Shown: piece after piece, positions 63,460 through 64,000 of the stretch
How positions within the stretch are numbered: the stretch's first letter is position 1
Layout: every line of letters starts with the position of its first letter
Origin: Microtetraspora niveoalba
Lineage (GTDB): Bacteria > Actinomycetota > Actinomycetes > Streptosporangiales > Streptosporangiaceae
Direction: 5' to 3'
Assembly (NCBI RefSeq): GCF_001570405.1
Contig: NZ_BBYM01000029.1
Coordinates: 1 to 64,000, forward strand
Length of the DNA: 64,000 nt
Position numbers and translations under genes: made by a program
Notes under the pieces: generated by a model
Seen by the model: the letters and a program-made list of their open reading frames with translations, nothing else
What the model was told of the DNA's origin: nothing
The model's database searches: none

Positions 63460-63864
63460 TCAGGGGCGCCATTCCGGGCGGTAGTCCTCGTGCCAGTCGT
63501 AGGCGGCGGCCTCCAGACGTAGCAGGTGCTCGGCCTGGGCGTGCTCCCCCGCATCGACCCAGCTCCCGCCGGCCACATGCGCCAGATACTTCAAACGGTC
63601 CTGCTTGGCGGCCAGATCGGTCAGGACGTGGGCCGGGTCGTTGTGCACGATGTGCCGCTCATACGCAGCGTCCAGGGTGACCGTGATCCGCGGCTGGGCA
63701 CAATCGGGCACCTCCACGCGCTGGTGGCCATACACGCCCTGACGCGAGAAGGACCTCGGATCGTCGCTCACACGGGACGGGAACCAGCGGCCCGGCTCGC
63801 ACATTCCGGCGATCCGCCAGGACTCGTCGATGCGAGCCTGAACGAACGCGATCAGGTCATCCAT
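63460..63864 (-). CDS. DUF6221-type protein, copy 2
   Basis: The 134-residue protein reads MDDLIAFVQARIDESWRIAGMC and ends GEHAQAEHLLRLEAAAYDWHEDYRPEWRP, nearly the same as copy 1 in the C-terminal third. GAGTCCCCG lies before the ATG, as in copy 1. The two copies are in inverted orientation about 3 kb apart, with DUF2795, the lipoprotein and the tRNA between them. Confidence 0.85.
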   Translation of the reverse strand: MDDLIAFVQARIDESWRIAGMCEPGRWFPSRVSDDPRSFSRQGVYGHQRVEVPDCAQPRITVTLDAAYERHIVHNDPAHVLTDLAAKQDRLKYLAHVAGGSWVDAGEHAQAEHLLRLEAAAYDWHEDYRPEWRP

Positions 63865-64000
63865 CGGGGACTCGGACCTCATCACTCATGGGGAGAGTTA
63901 CGCCATCCATCATGAGCCCGAACTCTCCGACCTGTACTGGCATTCGGCGAACCGCCTCATGGTCGGGTACAACAGACAGCCGCACCGTCGTCCCCCTCCG
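63865..64000 (+). other. Window end, unresolved
   Basis: The last 136 bases hold the upstream region of DUF6221 copy 2. A plus-strand frame reading LYWHSANRLMVGYN is open to the window end, but its start and function cannot be judged. Confidence 0.25.

Overview
The window is 64 kb of very GC-rich DNA. Its coding style (GTG starts, near-universal G/C third positions, several leaderless starts), the DUF397 / Scr1-type XRE / anti-sigma-like ATPase trio, the B12 riboswitch and the Nur box all point to a filamentous actinomycete, most likely of the Streptosporangiaceae type (inference). No rRNA operon, replication origin or CRISPR array was seen. One tRNA-Met(CAT) lies near the right end.

Layout. 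1-1435: end of a membrane-anchored exported protein, then a scar made of an integrase fragment joined to an IS701-type transposase fragment. 1554-7408: epoxide hydrolase, then a minus-strand catabolic cassette (frameshifted N,N-dimethylformamidase-like protein, APC permease, PucR regulator). 7806-9920: a divergent ClpX and a secreted repeat protein. 10142-14200: riboswitch-controlled cobinamide/B12 salvage operon (BtuF-, BtuC- and BtuD-like proteins plus CbiZ). 14234-19287: a two-component pair, acyltransferase-3, Gfo/Idh oxidoreductase and histidine phosphatase. 19420-24480: WhiJ-type regulatory trio and a helicase-associated protein. 24532-33795: penicillin-acylase-family enzyme, endonuclease/phosphatase, a tandem hairpin repeat, flavin reductase, DUF1349 protein, RlpA-like protein, GroES-like protein, Ser/Thr kinase and a methyltransferase remnant.

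34298-36547 holds the least expected element: a 45-residue Cys/Arg/Trp/Gly-rich peptide gene with an excellent ribosome binding site, followed by a perfect 13-bp hairpin and an ABC exporter. It could be a new peptide/exporter pair or a cysteine-sensing leader. 36626-41684 carries a PGPGW membrane protein, a head-to-head junction of two 5'-truncated genes (MmyB-type regulator and ilvD), and two membrane proteins.

41807-50727 is a second, fuller catabolic cassette: agmatinase-like, DMFase-like, cupin, PucR, APC permease and CehA/McbA-type metallohydrolase. It shares three gene families with the cassette at 2.4-7.4 kb. 50846-56641: an EamA transporter beside a LysR remnant, inositol-phosphatase family enzyme, truncated superoxide dismutase behind a Nur-like box, and a TetR-controlled flavin monooxygenase operon. 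57197-64000: an orphan sensor kinase, a membrane protein, two DUF6221 paralogues in inverted orientation, DUF2795, a sugar-binding lipoprotein and the tRNA. All functional statements rest on reading motifs by eye; no database search was run.
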